From Stenotrophomonas sp. 24(2023) (GTDB lineage: Bacteria; Pseudomonadota; Gammaproteobacteria; Xanthomonadales; Xanthomonadaceae): a stretch of 64,000 nucleotides of DNA. The notes under the pieces are model-generated. The model had not been told where the DNA came from, did not search any database, and saw nothing but the letters and a program-made list of their open reading frames with translations. The stretch is taken from contig NZ_CP133160.1 of NCBI RefSeq assembly GCF_030913365.1, positions 4,378,001-4,442,000 on the forward strand, in the 5' to 3' direction. Numbering within the stretch: the stretch's first letter is position 1; each line of letters starts with the position of its first letter. Below, piece by piece: positions 53,025 through 60,874 of this stretch. The position numbers were made by a program, and so were the translations under genes.

Positions 53025-54095
53025 TCAGAGATCCAGGGTCAGGTCGGTGGTCGGCGCGCTCACGCAGATCCGCACCTGCTGCGCAGGTTCGGCCTGGACG
53101 TCGCCGTTGCGCAGGTGGCGGCTGTGGCCGCTGACCTGCGCGCAGGTGCAGGTATTGCAGATGCCCATGCGGCAGCCATGCTTCGGCTTGATGCCCTCCG
53201 CTTCCAGGCTTTCCAGCAGGCTGCGGCCACGCGGCACACGCAGCTGGCGACCACTGCGGGCCAGGGTCAGCGCCACCTCGCCTTCGGCGGCGGCACCGGT
53301 CATCGCCGCCGGCGGGGTGAAGGCTTCGGCCTGGAAACCGGCCACCTGGTGCGCCAGGCGGCGGCGCGCGGCCGCCACGAACCCGTCCGGGCCGCAGGCC
53401 AGCACGTGGCGTTGCGCCAGCGGCGTGTCATCGCCGGCCACCTCAAGCGGGTGCGTGTCGATACGCGGCGACGGCACCTCACCCTCGCGGGTAGCCAGCA
53501 GGTGCACGCGCAGGTTCGGCTGCCCGGCGGCCAGGGCCCGCAGCTCATCACCGAACTGCTGTGCCGCCGTCGTGCGCTCCCAGTAGAACAGGTCCACCGG
53601 TGCGGCCAGCGGGCGCTGGCAGGCCTCGCGCAGCAGGCTGCGCATCGGCGTGATGCCGCTGCCGGCGGCCAGCAGCAGCACCGGCGCGGCCGAGGGCAGA
53701 TGGAAATCACCGAAGGCCTGGTCCAGATGGAACAGTTCGCCCGGTTGTGCATGGGCCACCAGGTGCCGGCTGATGCGGCCGCCGTCGACCGCCTTCACGG
53801 TGATCGCCAGTTCGCGCCGCCCCACCTGGGTCGGGCTGTAGCTGCGCCGGTACAGGCGGCCATCCAGTTCCACGCCCAGGGTCACGTGCTGGCCCGCGCG
53901 CAGGCCGGCGAAGTGGCGGTTCACCCGCAGCACCAGCGTGGCCGCGCCCTCCCCGGCCGGTTCGCGTCGCAGCAGGCGCGCCATCGGCTCGCGCAGCGTC
54001 CACAACGGATTGAGCTGTCCGGCCCAGAAATCGAACAGGGCCGGGGACAGCCAGCGGCGGGGGGACAGCAGGGGCGGACGGGCGACAGCGTTCAT
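53025..54095 (-). CDS. Ferredoxin reductase fused to 2Fe-2S ferredoxin, desaturase partner
   Basis: The 356-aa protein has an FAD-binding barrel (LYRRSYSPTQ), an NAD(P)-binding domain (LLAAGSGITPMRSLLREA, LACGPDGFV) and a C-terminal plant-type ferredoxin with cluster cysteines in KHGCRMGICNTCTC and a fourth in VRICVSAP. It supplies electrons to the adjacent desaturase, like DesC of P. aeruginosa. Confidence 0.9.
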   Translation of the reverse strand: MNAVARPPLLSPRRWLSPALFDFWAGQLNPLWTLREPMARLLRREPAGEGAATLVLRVNRHFAGLRAGQHVTLGVELDGRLYRRSYSPTQVGRRELAITVKAVDGGRISRHLVAHAQPGELFHLDQAFGDFHLPSAAPVLLLAAGSGITPMRSLLREACQRPLAAPVDLFYWERTTAAQQFGDELRALAAGQPNLRVHLLATREGEVPSPRIDTHPLEVAGDDTPLAQRHVLACGPDGFVAAARRRLAHQVAGFQAEAFTPPAAMTGAAAEGEVALTLARSGRQLRVPRGRSLLESLEAEGIKPKHGCRMGICNTCTCAQVSGHSRHLRNGDVQAEPAQQVRICVSAPTTDLTLDL

Positions 54096-54104
54096 GGAGC
54101 GCAC

Positions 54105-54139
54105 TATACGGGTGCAAGGACACCCGTGTATACAGGTGT
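54105..54139. promoter_or_regulatory. Operator with repeated half-sites between reductase and TetR genes
   Basis: ACACCCGTGTATACAGGTGT (54120-54139) is a 20-bp near-palindrome with four mismatched base pairs. TATACGGGTG at 54105-54114 mirrors its left half across CAAGGA. The arrangement gives at least three GGGTG/GGTGT half-sites in the 93-bp divergent gap and fits a TetR-family operator. Confidence 0.6.
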
Positions 54140-54188
54140 ATTCTGCTCTGGATTGGGTATGATTCAGCCTTGCCCCGCCGGATGCCCC

Positions 54189-54842
54189 ATGCCCGCCACC
54201 GCCCTGCCGCCGACCGAAGATGCCAGCAGCCCTGCCCGCCGCTCCGTGAGCCGCGAGGACCTGCTGGCCGCCGCACTGAAGCTGATCGGCCCGCACCGCA
54301 GCCTGTCCACGCTCAGCCTGCGTGAAGTGGCGCGTGAAGCCGGCATCGCCCCGAACAGCTTCTACCGGCAGTTCCGCGACATGGACGAACTGGCCGTGGC
54401 CCTGATCGACCTGGCCGGCAGTTCGCTGCGCACCATCATCGGCCAGGCCCGGCAGCGCGCCACCTCCACCGCCACCAGCGTGGTGCGCGTGTCGGTGGAA
54501 ACCTTCATCGAGCAGCTGCGCGCCGACGACAAGCTGCTGCACGTGCTGCTGCGCGAAGGTGCCGTCGGCTCGGACGACTTCAAGCACGCGGTGGAACGCG
54601 AGCTGCACTACTTCGAGGAAGAACTGCAGCACGACCTGGTGCGCCTGGCCGCGCTCGATGGCGCCGTGCTGTACAAGCCGGAACTGGTGTCCAAGGCCAT
54701 CACCCGGCTGGTGTTCGCCATGGGTGCCAGCGCGATGGATCTCCCCCCGGAAAAAGACCCGGAACTGGTGACGGAAATCTCCACGATGATCCGCATGATC
54801 ATCGTGGGCGCACGCACGCCGGCCGCCTTCCGCCGCGGCTGA
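54189..54842 (+). CDS. TetR family regulator, FabR/DesT-like
   Basis: The 217-aa protein has an N-terminal HTH very similar to E. coli FabR (TLSLREVAREAGIAPNSFYR, then QFRDMDELAVALID) and a C-terminal segment ISTMIRMIIVGA as in FabR. FabR and DesT sense acyl-CoA or acyl-ACP saturation and repress unsaturated fatty acid genes. Divergence from the desaturase/reductase pair supports that role. An in-frame ATG at 54159 falls inside a TATGAT -10-like element, so 54189 is preferred. Confidence 0.88.
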   Translation: MPATALPPTEDASSPARRSVSREDLLAAALKLIGPHRSLSTLSLREVAREAGIAPNSFYRQFRDMDELAVALIDLAGSSLRTIIGQARQRATSTATSVVRVSVETFIEQLRADDKLLHVLLREGAVGSDDFKHAVERELHYFEEELQHDLVRLAALDGAVLYKPELVSKAITRLVFAMGASAMDLPPEKDPELVTEISTMIRMIIVGARTPAAFRRG

Positions 54843-54900
54843 GCCACAGGCAACGCGGGGGCGGGCACTGCATCCCGGTCAGGCACTGCCATCACGCATC

Positions 54901-54921
54901 ATGTATCTATTGATGATACAT
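54901..54921 (+). promoter_or_regulatory. Inverted repeat at the methyltransferase promoter
   Basis: ATGTATC-TATTGAT-GATACAT is a perfect 7-bp inverted repeat ending 7 bp before the ATG. TACATT (54917-54922) is a -10-like hexamer 6 nt before the ATG, so a repressor bound here would cover the promoter of a leaderless transcript. The cognate regulator is unknown. Confidence 0.55.
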
Positions 54922-54928
54922 TAAAGAC

Positions 54929-55612
54929 ATGGACACGCCCTCGCCCTTCGACCAACCCGATGTCGTCGCCCGCTATGCAGAAGGTCCGCCGCGCGCGGTG
55001 CCGGGCTTCCATGATCTGCAGCGCAGCACGCGCCTGCTGCTGGCCGAAGGGGCCGGGCCGCAGGCCCGGATGCTGGTGCTGGGTGCTGGCGGCGGGCTGG
55101 AACTGAAGCATTTCGCCGAGCATCAGCCGGGCTGGCGCTTCCTGGGCATCGACCCGTCGCTGGCCATGCTCGACCTGGCCCGGCAGACCCTCGGGCCCCT
55201 GGCGGCACGGGTCGACTGGCATGCCGGCACCATCGCCGATGCGCCGCAGGTGCGCTGCGAGGGTGCCTGTTCGCTGCTGACCTTCCATTTCATTCCGCCC
55301 GCCCAGCGCCTGCCGACGCTGCAGGCGGTACGTGCACGACTGGCGCCCGGCGCGCCCTTCGTGCTGGCCCACCTCAGCGTGCCGCAGGCCGATGCCGGCG
55401 AGCGCCAGCGCTGGCTCGGCCGCTACGCCGCCTTCCTGGTCGATTCCGGCCTGCCTGCCACGCAGGCCGCGCGCGCGCAGGCACAGGTGGATGCACAGCT
55501 GCATATCCTCGATCCGGCACAGGAAGCCACGCTGCTGACCGAGGCCGGCTTCCGCGATGTCGCCACCTTCTATCAAGGCCTAGCGTTCCGTGGCTGGGTG
55601 GCCTACGCCTGA
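54929..55612 (+). CDS. Class I SAM-dependent methyltransferase
   Basis: The 227-aa protein has the SAM-binding motif I MLVLGAGGGLELKHFAE, motif II acidic loop LGIDPSLAMLDLAR, and FVLAHLSVPQADAGER downstream. The substrate is unknown. It stands alone behind a strong inverted repeat. Confidence 0.88.
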   Translation: MDTPSPFDQPDVVARYAEGPPRAVPGFHDLQRSTRLLLAEGAGPQARMLVLGAGGGLELKHFAEHQPGWRFLGIDPSLAMLDLARQTLGPLAARVDWHAGTIADAPQVRCEGACSLLTFHFIPPAQRLPTLQAVRARLAPGAPFVLAHLSVPQADAGERQRWLGRYAAFLVDSGLPATQAARAQAQVDAQLHILDPAQEATLLTEAGFRDVATFYQGLAFRGWVAYA

Positions 55613-55655
55613 GCGGGACCGGGCCTGACTTCCGGCACGGCCGTACGCGCTTAAT

Positions 55656-55673
55656 GTAATGTTATAACACTAC
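55656..55673 (+). promoter_or_regulatory. Zur-like palindrome upstream of the metal-type TonB receptor
   Basis: GTAATGTTATAACACTAC is an 18-bp palindrome with one mismatched base pair and a perfect 10-bp core, TGTTATAACA. It resembles proteobacterial Zur sites (AATGTTATA...TATAACATT). It lies about 135 bp before the receptor ATG and 42 bp upstream of the MntR-like palindrome. Assignment to Zur is from recalled consensus. Confidence 0.5.
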
Positions 55674-55714
55674 TGGCGAATGACACTGCCGCCGCATTTG
55701 ATGCGTCGGCTTAT

Positions 55715-55736
55715 TGATATAGCAATTGCTATATCA
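55715..55736 (+). promoter_or_regulatory. MntR-like perfect palindrome at the receptor promoter
   Basis: A perfect 22-bp palindrome, TGATATAGCAA followed by its mirror. Its core TAGC-N4-GCTA equals that of the E. coli MntR box (ATAGCAAAGGCTAT) and of the sequence overlapping the mntH promoter in this window. TATATC inside it could serve as -10. It is 71 bp before the receptor ATG. Confidence 0.7.
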
Positions 55737-55806
55737 TCACCCGCACCTCCCCTTTCCCGCCCGCCAGGCCGCCCTCGCCAGCGCCCCTCCCACGGACGAC
55801 GCCTTC

Positions 55807-57969
55807 ATGCCGACCCTACCCGCTGTTCCCCGCCACCCGCTTGCCCTGGGCCTGGCCGTTGCCACCCTGCTGCCGCTGCCCGCCCTGGCTGCACCGCCCT
55901 CGCCTACCGAACTCGACCGGGTGCAGGTCAAGGTGACCACCGCCACCCGTACCGAGCGCCTGCTGTCGGATGTGCCGATCCGCACCGAAGTGCTGCGCCA
56001 GCAGGACATCGCGCTGCGTGCGGCCACCGACTTCTCGCGCGCGGCCGAACTGATCAACGGCCTGCGCGTGGAAAGCAACTGCCAGAACTGCAACACCAGC
56101 GAAGTGCAGCTGCTGGGCCTGCCCGGCGCGTACAACCAGCTGCTGTTCGATGGCATTCCACTGCTGTCCACGCTGGGCAGCGTGTATGGCCTGGAACAGA
56201 TCCCAGCCGGCTTCGTCGACCGCATCGAGGTGGTCAAGGGCGGCGGCTCGGCGCTGTACGGTCCCGGTGCCGTCGCCGGAGTCATCAACCTGATCCCGCC
56301 GCTGCCGGCGCGCAGCGGTGGCCATGTGCAGGCCGGCGTGGATGTGCTCAAGGGCACGCCGCAGAAGAACGTCGATGCGCGCGTGGACCTGGTCGCACGC
56401 AACGCCGATGCCGGCCTGTCGGTCGTCGCCCAGCGCAACTGGAACGATGGCATCGACTACAACGGCGACGGCTATACCGAAATCACCCGCAAGAACCTGA
56501 AGGTGGGGGGCCTGCAGGCGTGGTACGCACCGAACCCGGGCACGCGCCTGCGCCTGGACCTGCAGGTCACCGATGAAACCCGCCGCGGCGGCAACCGCCT
56601 GGACCAGCCCGAGTACCTGGCCAACATCGCCGAATCGCTGGACACCACCTACCGCCGTGGCAGCCTTTCCTGGGACCAGGAAATCAGCGCCACTGCCGAT
56701 TTCCGCCTGGCCTATGCCTTCGCCGACATCGACCGCGACAGCTTCTATGGCGGCCTCGGCGACGTGGTGACCGACCCGCGTGCGCCCGGCTACGACCCCG
56801 CCCAGCTCGACCACGACGTGCCCGGCAGCGCGGCCTCACGCTCCTGGCGCCAGTACGGCCGCACCACCAACCCGCTGCAGTACCTGGACAGCCAGTTGAA
56901 CTGGCGTCTGGGCGCGCATGCGCTGGCGTTCGGCGTGCAGTACAAGCACGAGGCGCTGCGCGATGACAACCGCACCGGCAACGGCCAGCGCCTGGCCCTC
57001 CTCGAAGACGCCCGCTTCCGCAACCTTGGTGCCTTCGTGCAGGACGAATGGGCGCTGCGCGAGGATGTCGACCTGGTGCTGGGCGCGCGCGTGGACAAGA
57101 GTTCGGAACTGGACAACGCGGTGTTCTCCCCGCGCATTGCCGCCGCCTGGCAGGCCACGCCGCGGCTGAAGTGGCGCGCCGGCATCTCCACAGGCTTCCG
57201 CGCGCCGGAAATCTTCGTCGAGGACGTGCACGTCGATACGCTGGGCGGCGAGCAGATCCGCGTACGCAACCGGCCCGGCCTGAAGGAGGAGCGGGCGCTG
57301 ACCACGCTGTTCGGCTTCGACTGGCGCTCGGACCCGGCCAATCCGGTGTGGAGTTGGGATGCCACCGCGTCCTACGCGCGCATCCGCGACACCTTCGCAC
57401 TGGGCGAAATCCAGCGCGGCGATGACGGGCAGTTGAGCCAGCAACGCTACAACGCCTCGGGCTCGAACGTGCTGGGCATGGAAACCAACCTGGGCTGGCA
57501 GCCTTCGCCGCAGTGGCGCATGACCGCCGGTGCATCGTGGTACCGCTCGCGCTTCCGCGAACCGCAGCGCCTCTTCGATGACACCGGCGATGGCGGCAGC
57601 ACCGTGATCGAAAGCCGCGATTACCTGAAGACCCCGCGCTGGACCGGCCTGGCCCAGCTGACCTGGCTGCCGGTCGATGCCTGGGAGGCCTTCCTGGCTG
57701 TGCGCCACACCGGCCGCATGCAGGTGCTGAACAATCGCCTGGGTGAGCTGCATGCCACGCGCACGTTCTGGGTGACCGACCTTGGCGCCCGCTGGCATCA
57801 CCACCTGGGGGCGGATGCGCAGCAGGAAGTGGCCGTCTCGGCCGGGGTCAAGAACCTGTTCGACCAGCGCCAGCAGGATCTGGAAGTGGGCGCGCTGCGT
57901 GACAGCGACTACGTCTACGGGCCACGCTTCGCGCGCTCGTGGTACGTGAACCTGCGCTATGCGTTCTGA
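55807..57969 (+). CDS. TonB-dependent receptor, predicted manganese/zinc uptake
   Basis: The 720-aa outer-membrane protein has a signal peptide (LAVATLLPLPALA), TonB-box region (ELDRVQVKVTTATRTER), plug (FSRAAELINGLRVESNCQNC, LLFDGIPLLSTLGSVYGLEQ, GGGSALYGPGAVAGVINLI) and a barrel ending SWYVNLRYAF. C92 and C95 (CQNC) in the plug are the only cysteines I find. Two metal-regulator-type palindromes precede it and mntR/mntH follow, so divalent metal uptake is inferred. Its end overlaps the thioredoxin-like gene by 11 bp. Confidence 0.88.
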   Translation: MPTLPAVPRHPLALGLAVATLLPLPALAAPPSPTELDRVQVKVTTATRTERLLSDVPIRTEVLRQQDIALRAATDFSRAAELINGLRVESNCQNCNTSEVQLLGLPGAYNQLLFDGIPLLSTLGSVYGLEQIPAGFVDRIEVVKGGGSALYGPGAVAGVINLIPPLPARSGGHVQAGVDVLKGTPQKNVDARVDLVARNADAGLSVVAQRNWNDGIDYNGDGYTEITRKNLKVGGLQAWYAPNPGTRLRLDLQVTDETRRGGNRLDQPEYLANIAESLDTTYRRGSLSWDQEISATADFRLAYAFADIDRDSFYGGLGDVVTDPRAPGYDPAQLDHDVPGSAASRSWRQYGRTTNPLQYLDSQLNWRLGAHALAFGVQYKHEALRDDNRTGNGQRLALLEDARFRNLGAFVQDEWALREDVDLVLGARVDKSSELDNAVFSPRIAAAWQATPRLKWRAGISTGFRAPEIFVEDVHVDTLGGEQIRVRNRPGLKEERALTTLFGFDWRSDPANPVWSWDATASYARIRDTFALGEIQRGDDGQLSQQRYNASGSNVLGMETNLGWQPSPQWRMTAGASWYRSRFREPQRLFDDTGDGGSTVIESRDYLKTPRWTGLAQLTWLPVDAWEAFLAVRHTGRMQVLNNRLGELHATRTFWVTDLGARWHHHLGADAQQEVAVSAGVKNLFDQRQQDLEVGALRDSDYVYGPRFARSWYVNLRYAF

Positions 57970-58501
57970 GTGGCTGCTGGCACTGGCCCTGCTGCTGACC
58001 ATGCCGGCATCGGCGGCCGACACCCTGCACGCGCAGGTGTCGGCCTCGCTGATGCAGCCGGCGGAACGCACGCTCGAACCGATGCAGTGGCCGCGCCCGC
58101 CGCGCCTGCTGGCACTGTATGTCGGCGCCAACTGGTGCGGGCCCTGCCATGCCTTCATGCCGACCCTGCGCGCGCTACGCGACGCCCTGCGCGAGGCCGG
58201 TGCCGATACCGAAGTGGTCTACATCAGCCAGGACGAAAGCGAAGCCGCGCTGCGTCGTTACATGCACCAGCAGCAGATGCCCTGGCCGGTACTGGACCCA
58301 CGCCGTGCGGCGCGCATGCCGCAACTGCAGGCACTGGCCGGGCCGGCGCCGCCGAACCTGGTGCTGATCGATGCGCAGGGCAACGTGCTGGCCAACGGCT
58401 GGCACGGCCGCCGCTATGACGGCCTGCAACCGGTATTGAAAGAATGGTGGAAGCGGGCCTGCGCGCAGGAAGGCGCACGCTGCGCGGCGACGCCCCCATA
58501 G
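57959..58501 (+). CDS. Periplasmic thioredoxin-like protein
   Basis: The 180-aa protein has a signal peptide (LLALALLLTMPASA) and a thioredoxin fold with active site WCGPCHAFMP. The cis-Pro region may be PAPPNLVLID. It is coupled to the TonB receptor gene, whose plug has a CxxC pair. It may keep those cysteines reduced or serve another envelope thiol. Its TAG stop lies in a degenerate GTAG repeat. Confidence 0.88.
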   Translation: MRSEWLLALALLLTMPASAADTLHAQVSASLMQPAERTLEPMQWPRPPRLLALYVGANWCGPCHAFMPTLRALRDALREAGADTEVVYISQDESEAALRRYMHQQQMPWPVLDPRRAARMPQLQALAGPAPPNLVLIDAQGNVLANGWHGRRYDGLQPVLKEWWKRACAQEGARCAATPP

Positions 58502-58520
58502 ATCCACGCCATGCGGGGAT
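58498..58520 (+). repeat. Degenerate GTAG palindromic repeat
   Basis: ATAGATCCACGCCATGCGGG plus GAT differs from the canonical 23-mer at the first base and one palindrome position. Its TAG is the stop codon of the thioredoxin-like gene. It sits between that gene and the convergent mntR. Confidence 0.7.
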
Positions 58521-58553
58521 GCGGCCTTCCCGGCGACAACGGGCACAGCCCGG

Positions 58554-59027
58554 TCAACCGGCCTCGCCGCCCTCGGCCTTGCGCACGAACGCCTCGAACA
58601 ACGCCAGGGTCTGTTCGCTCACGTGATGCTCGATGCCCTCGGCGTCACGCCGTGCGGTGTCCGGGTCCACGCCCAGGGCCAGCAGGAAGCGCTCCACCGT
58701 CTGGTGGCGCTGGCGGCTGGCATGGGCCAGGGCCTCGCCTTCGGGGGTCAGGAACACGCCACGGTAGGGGCGCTGCACCACCCAGCCGTCACGGGCCAGC
58801 CGGCGCAGCATCTTGGCCACGGTCGGCTGGGCCACGCCCAGGCGGGTGGCGATGTCGACCTGGCGGGCCTCGCCGCCATCGGCCAGCAGGTCCGAAATCA
58901 GCTCGACGTAGTCCTCCACCAGCTCCATGCGGTGGGCTTCACGGACCTGCCGGAAGCTCTCGACCTGGCGCTCGGCCTCGATCAAGGGGGTGCCTTTGGG
59001 CGATGTCGATTCGTCCGGTGTAACCAC
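58554..59027 (-). CDS. mntR: Manganese-responsive transcriptional regulator
   Basis: The 157-aa DtxR-family protein closely resembles E. coli Mnt[41 protein letters not shown] and [20 protein letters not shown], followed by the metal-binding helix with [11 protein letters not shown]. With Mn2+ bound it represses mntH. The GTG at 59027 is the start. It is divergent from mntH (119 bp). Confidence 0.93.
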   Translation of the reverse strand: MVTPDESTSPKGTPLIEAERQVESFRQVREAHRMELVEDYVELISDLLADGGEARQVDIATRLGVAQPTVAKMLRRLARDGWVVQRPYRGVFLTPEGEALAHASRQRHQTVERFLLALGVDPDTARRDAEGIEHHVSEQTLALFEAFVRKAEGGEAG

Positions 59028-59123
59028 GCGCCTGCCTGTCTGTGCCGATCATGTCGGGAAATGAAGCCTGAATTCTGGACCACCACGCCGATAAAGACGA
59101 TTGTTTTACCTGGCTATGGGAAT

Positions 59124-59139
59124 TAGCAAGAGCTATATT
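59124..59139 (+). promoter_or_regulatory. MntR box overlapping the mntH -10
   Basis: TAGCAAGAGCTA (59124-59135) has the TAGC-N4-GCTA core of MntR sites and overlaps a TATATT -10 at 59134-59139. The ATG follows after 7 nt, so the transcript is predicted to be leaderless and fully blocked by bound MntR. Confidence 0.7.
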
Positions 59140-59146
59140 AGGCCCC

Positions 59147-60478
59147 ATGAGCACCCTGGCGCCCCCTGACCCTTCCGCCCCCACGCCCGCCAGCCTGGGG
59201 GCGCTGAACGCCTCGGTGGCCGTTCCCGACAAGGGGCACTGGTGGTTCCGCCTGCTGGCCTTCCTCGGCCCGGGCTACATGGTGTCGGTGGGCTACATGG
59301 ACCCGGGCAACTGGGCTACCGACCTGGCCGGTGGTTCACGGTTCGGCTACCTGCTGCTGTCGGTCATCCTGGTGTCCAACCTGATGGCCGTGATCCTGCA
59401 GGCGCTGTCAGCACGGCTGGGTATCGCCACCGGCCTGGACCTGGCCCAGGCCTGCCGCGCGCGCTACCCCCGGCCGGTGAACCTGGCGCTGTGGGCGCTG
59501 TGCGAAGCGGCGATCATCGCCTGCGACCTGGCCGAGGTGATCGGCACCGCCATCGCACTGAAGCTGCTGTTCGACCTGCCCCTGCTGTGGGGCGCGGTCA
59601 TCACCGCACTGGACACGCTGCTGGTGCTGCTGCTGATGAACCGTGGCTTCCGTGCGCTGGAAGCCTTCGTGATCGCGCTGCTGGTCATCATCTTCGGCTG
59701 CTTCGTGGTGCAGATCGCACTGGCCGCGCCACCGGTGATGGAAGTGCTGGGCGGTTTCATCCCGCGCGCCCAGGTGGTGACCGATCCGCATGCGCTGTAC
59801 ATCGCCATCGGCATCATCGGTGCCACCGTGATGCCGCACAACCTGTACCTGCACTCGTCCATCGTGCAGACCCGCGCCTACCCGCGCACCGATGCAGGCC
59901 GCCGCAGTGCCCTGCGCTGGGCGGTGACCGACAGCACCATCGCCCTGACCCTGGCGCTGTTCATCAACGCCAGCATCCTGATCCTGGCGGCGGCGGTGTT
60001 CCATGCCAACGGCCGCTTCGACGTGGAAGACATCGAGCAGGCCCACCAGCTGCTGGCACCGATGCTGGGCGTGGGCGCGGCGGCAACGCTGTTCGCCATC
60101 GCACTGCTGGCCTCGGGCCTGAACTCCACGGTCACGGCCACCCTGGCCGGGCAGATCGTGATGGAAGGTTTCCTGCAGTTGCGGCTGCCGCCCTGGCTGC
60201 GCCGGCTGATCACCCGTGCCCTGGCCATCATCCCGGTGGTCGTGGTGATCGTGCTGTTCGGCGACCAGGGCGCGGTGAAGCTGCTGGTGCTGAGCCAGGT
60301 GGTGCTGTCGATGCAGCTGCCGTTCGCGATCATTCCGCTGGTACGCATCGTCACCGACAAGGTCACGATGGGCGCGCTGGTGGCACCGCGCTGGCTGGGC
60401 CGTGCCGCCTGGGTGATCGCGCTGGTGATCGTGGCGCTGAATGTGAAGCTGCTGGTGGATACCTTCACCGGCGGTTGA
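59147..60478 (+). CDS. mntH: Nramp-family Mn2+/H+ symporter
   Basis: The 443-aa protein has about 11 helices, the metal-binding DPGN motif in helix 1 (D52-P-G-N55) and MPHNLYLHS in helix 6, both diagnostic of Nramp transporters. It imports Mn2+ across the inner membrane. It is divergent from mntR with an MntR box at its promoter. Confidence 0.95.
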   Translation: MSTLAPPDPSAPTPASLGALNASVAVPDKGHWWFRLLAFLGPGYMVSVGYMDPGNWATDLAGGSRFGYLLLSVILVSNLMAVILQALSARLGIATGLDLAQACRARYPRPVNLALWALCEAAIIACDLAEVIGTAIALKLLFDLPLLWGAVITALDTLLVLLLMNRGFRALEAFVIALLVIIFGCFVVQIALAAPPVMEVLGGFIPRAQVVTDPHALYIAIGIIGATVMPHNLYLHSSIVQTRAYPRTDAGRRSALRWAVTDSTIALTLALFINASILILAAAVFHANGRFDVEDIEQAHQLLAPMLGVGAAATLFAIALLASGLNSTVTATLAGQIVMEGFLQLRLPPWLRRLITRALAIIPVVVVIVLFGDQGAVKLLVLSQVVLSMQLPFAIIPLVRIVTDKVTMGALVAPRWLGRAAWVIALVIVALNVKLLVDTFTGG

Positions 60479-60492
60479 GTTCGTTGGCGGTT

Positions 60493-60836
60493 CATCCACG
60501 CATGGCGTGGATCTACAACGGCATGCGCATTCCACGCATGGCATGGATCCAAAACGGCATGTGCATTCCACGCATGGCGTGGATCCAAAACGGCATGTGC
60601 ATTCCACACATGGCGTGGATCTACAACGGCATGCGCATTCCACGCATGGCGTGGATTCACAACGGCATGTGCATTCCACACATGGCGTGGATCCAAAACG
60701 GCATGTGCATTCCACGCATGGCGTGGATTCACAACGGCATGCGCATTCCACACATGGTGTCGATCCACAACGGCATGTGCATTCCACGCATGGCGTGGAT
60801 TCACAACGGCGCGTGCATTCCACGCACGACGCGGAA
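60493..60836 (-). repeat. Tandem array of nine 36-bp units grown from a GTAG palindrome
   Basis: Units start at 60493 and every 36 bp to 60781, followed by a partial tenth. Each contains CCACGCATGGCGTGG, able to form a 6-bp hairpin, then ATCYAMAACGGCATGYGCAT. The first unit (60494-60516) is exactly the 23-bp GTAG element on the minus strand; later units carry scattered changes (CGC to CAC, TAC to CAA or CAC). Because 36 is a multiple of 3, several frames stay open through it, but the 12-residue periodic peptides are not credible proteins. It fills the gap after mntH. Confidence 0.85.
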
Positions 60837-60841
60837 CCCGG

Positions 60842-60866
60842 GTAGAGCCAGGCCATGCCTGGCTGC
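60842..60866 (+). repeat. GTAG palindromic repeat, CCAGGC variant
   Basis: GTAG followed by AGCCAGGC-CAT-GCCTGGCT, a hairpin of the second palindrome type seen at 32803-32829. It lies between the 36-bp array and the thioredoxin stop. Confidence 0.7.
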
Positions 60867-60874
60867 AGGGTGCA

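Noticed and set aside
60493..60836. 36-bp regularly spaced repeats as a CRISPR array
   Set aside because: Units are contiguous with no unique spacers, the whole 36 bp is conserved, and no cas genes are present. The first unit equals a dispersed GTAG palindrome.
60507..60845. 112-aa repetitive open frame (HSTHGVD-type 12-residue repeats) as a protein
   Set aside because: The repeat length is a multiple of three, so frames stay open on both strands by construction. There is no ribosome binding site and the content is explained by the DNA repeat.
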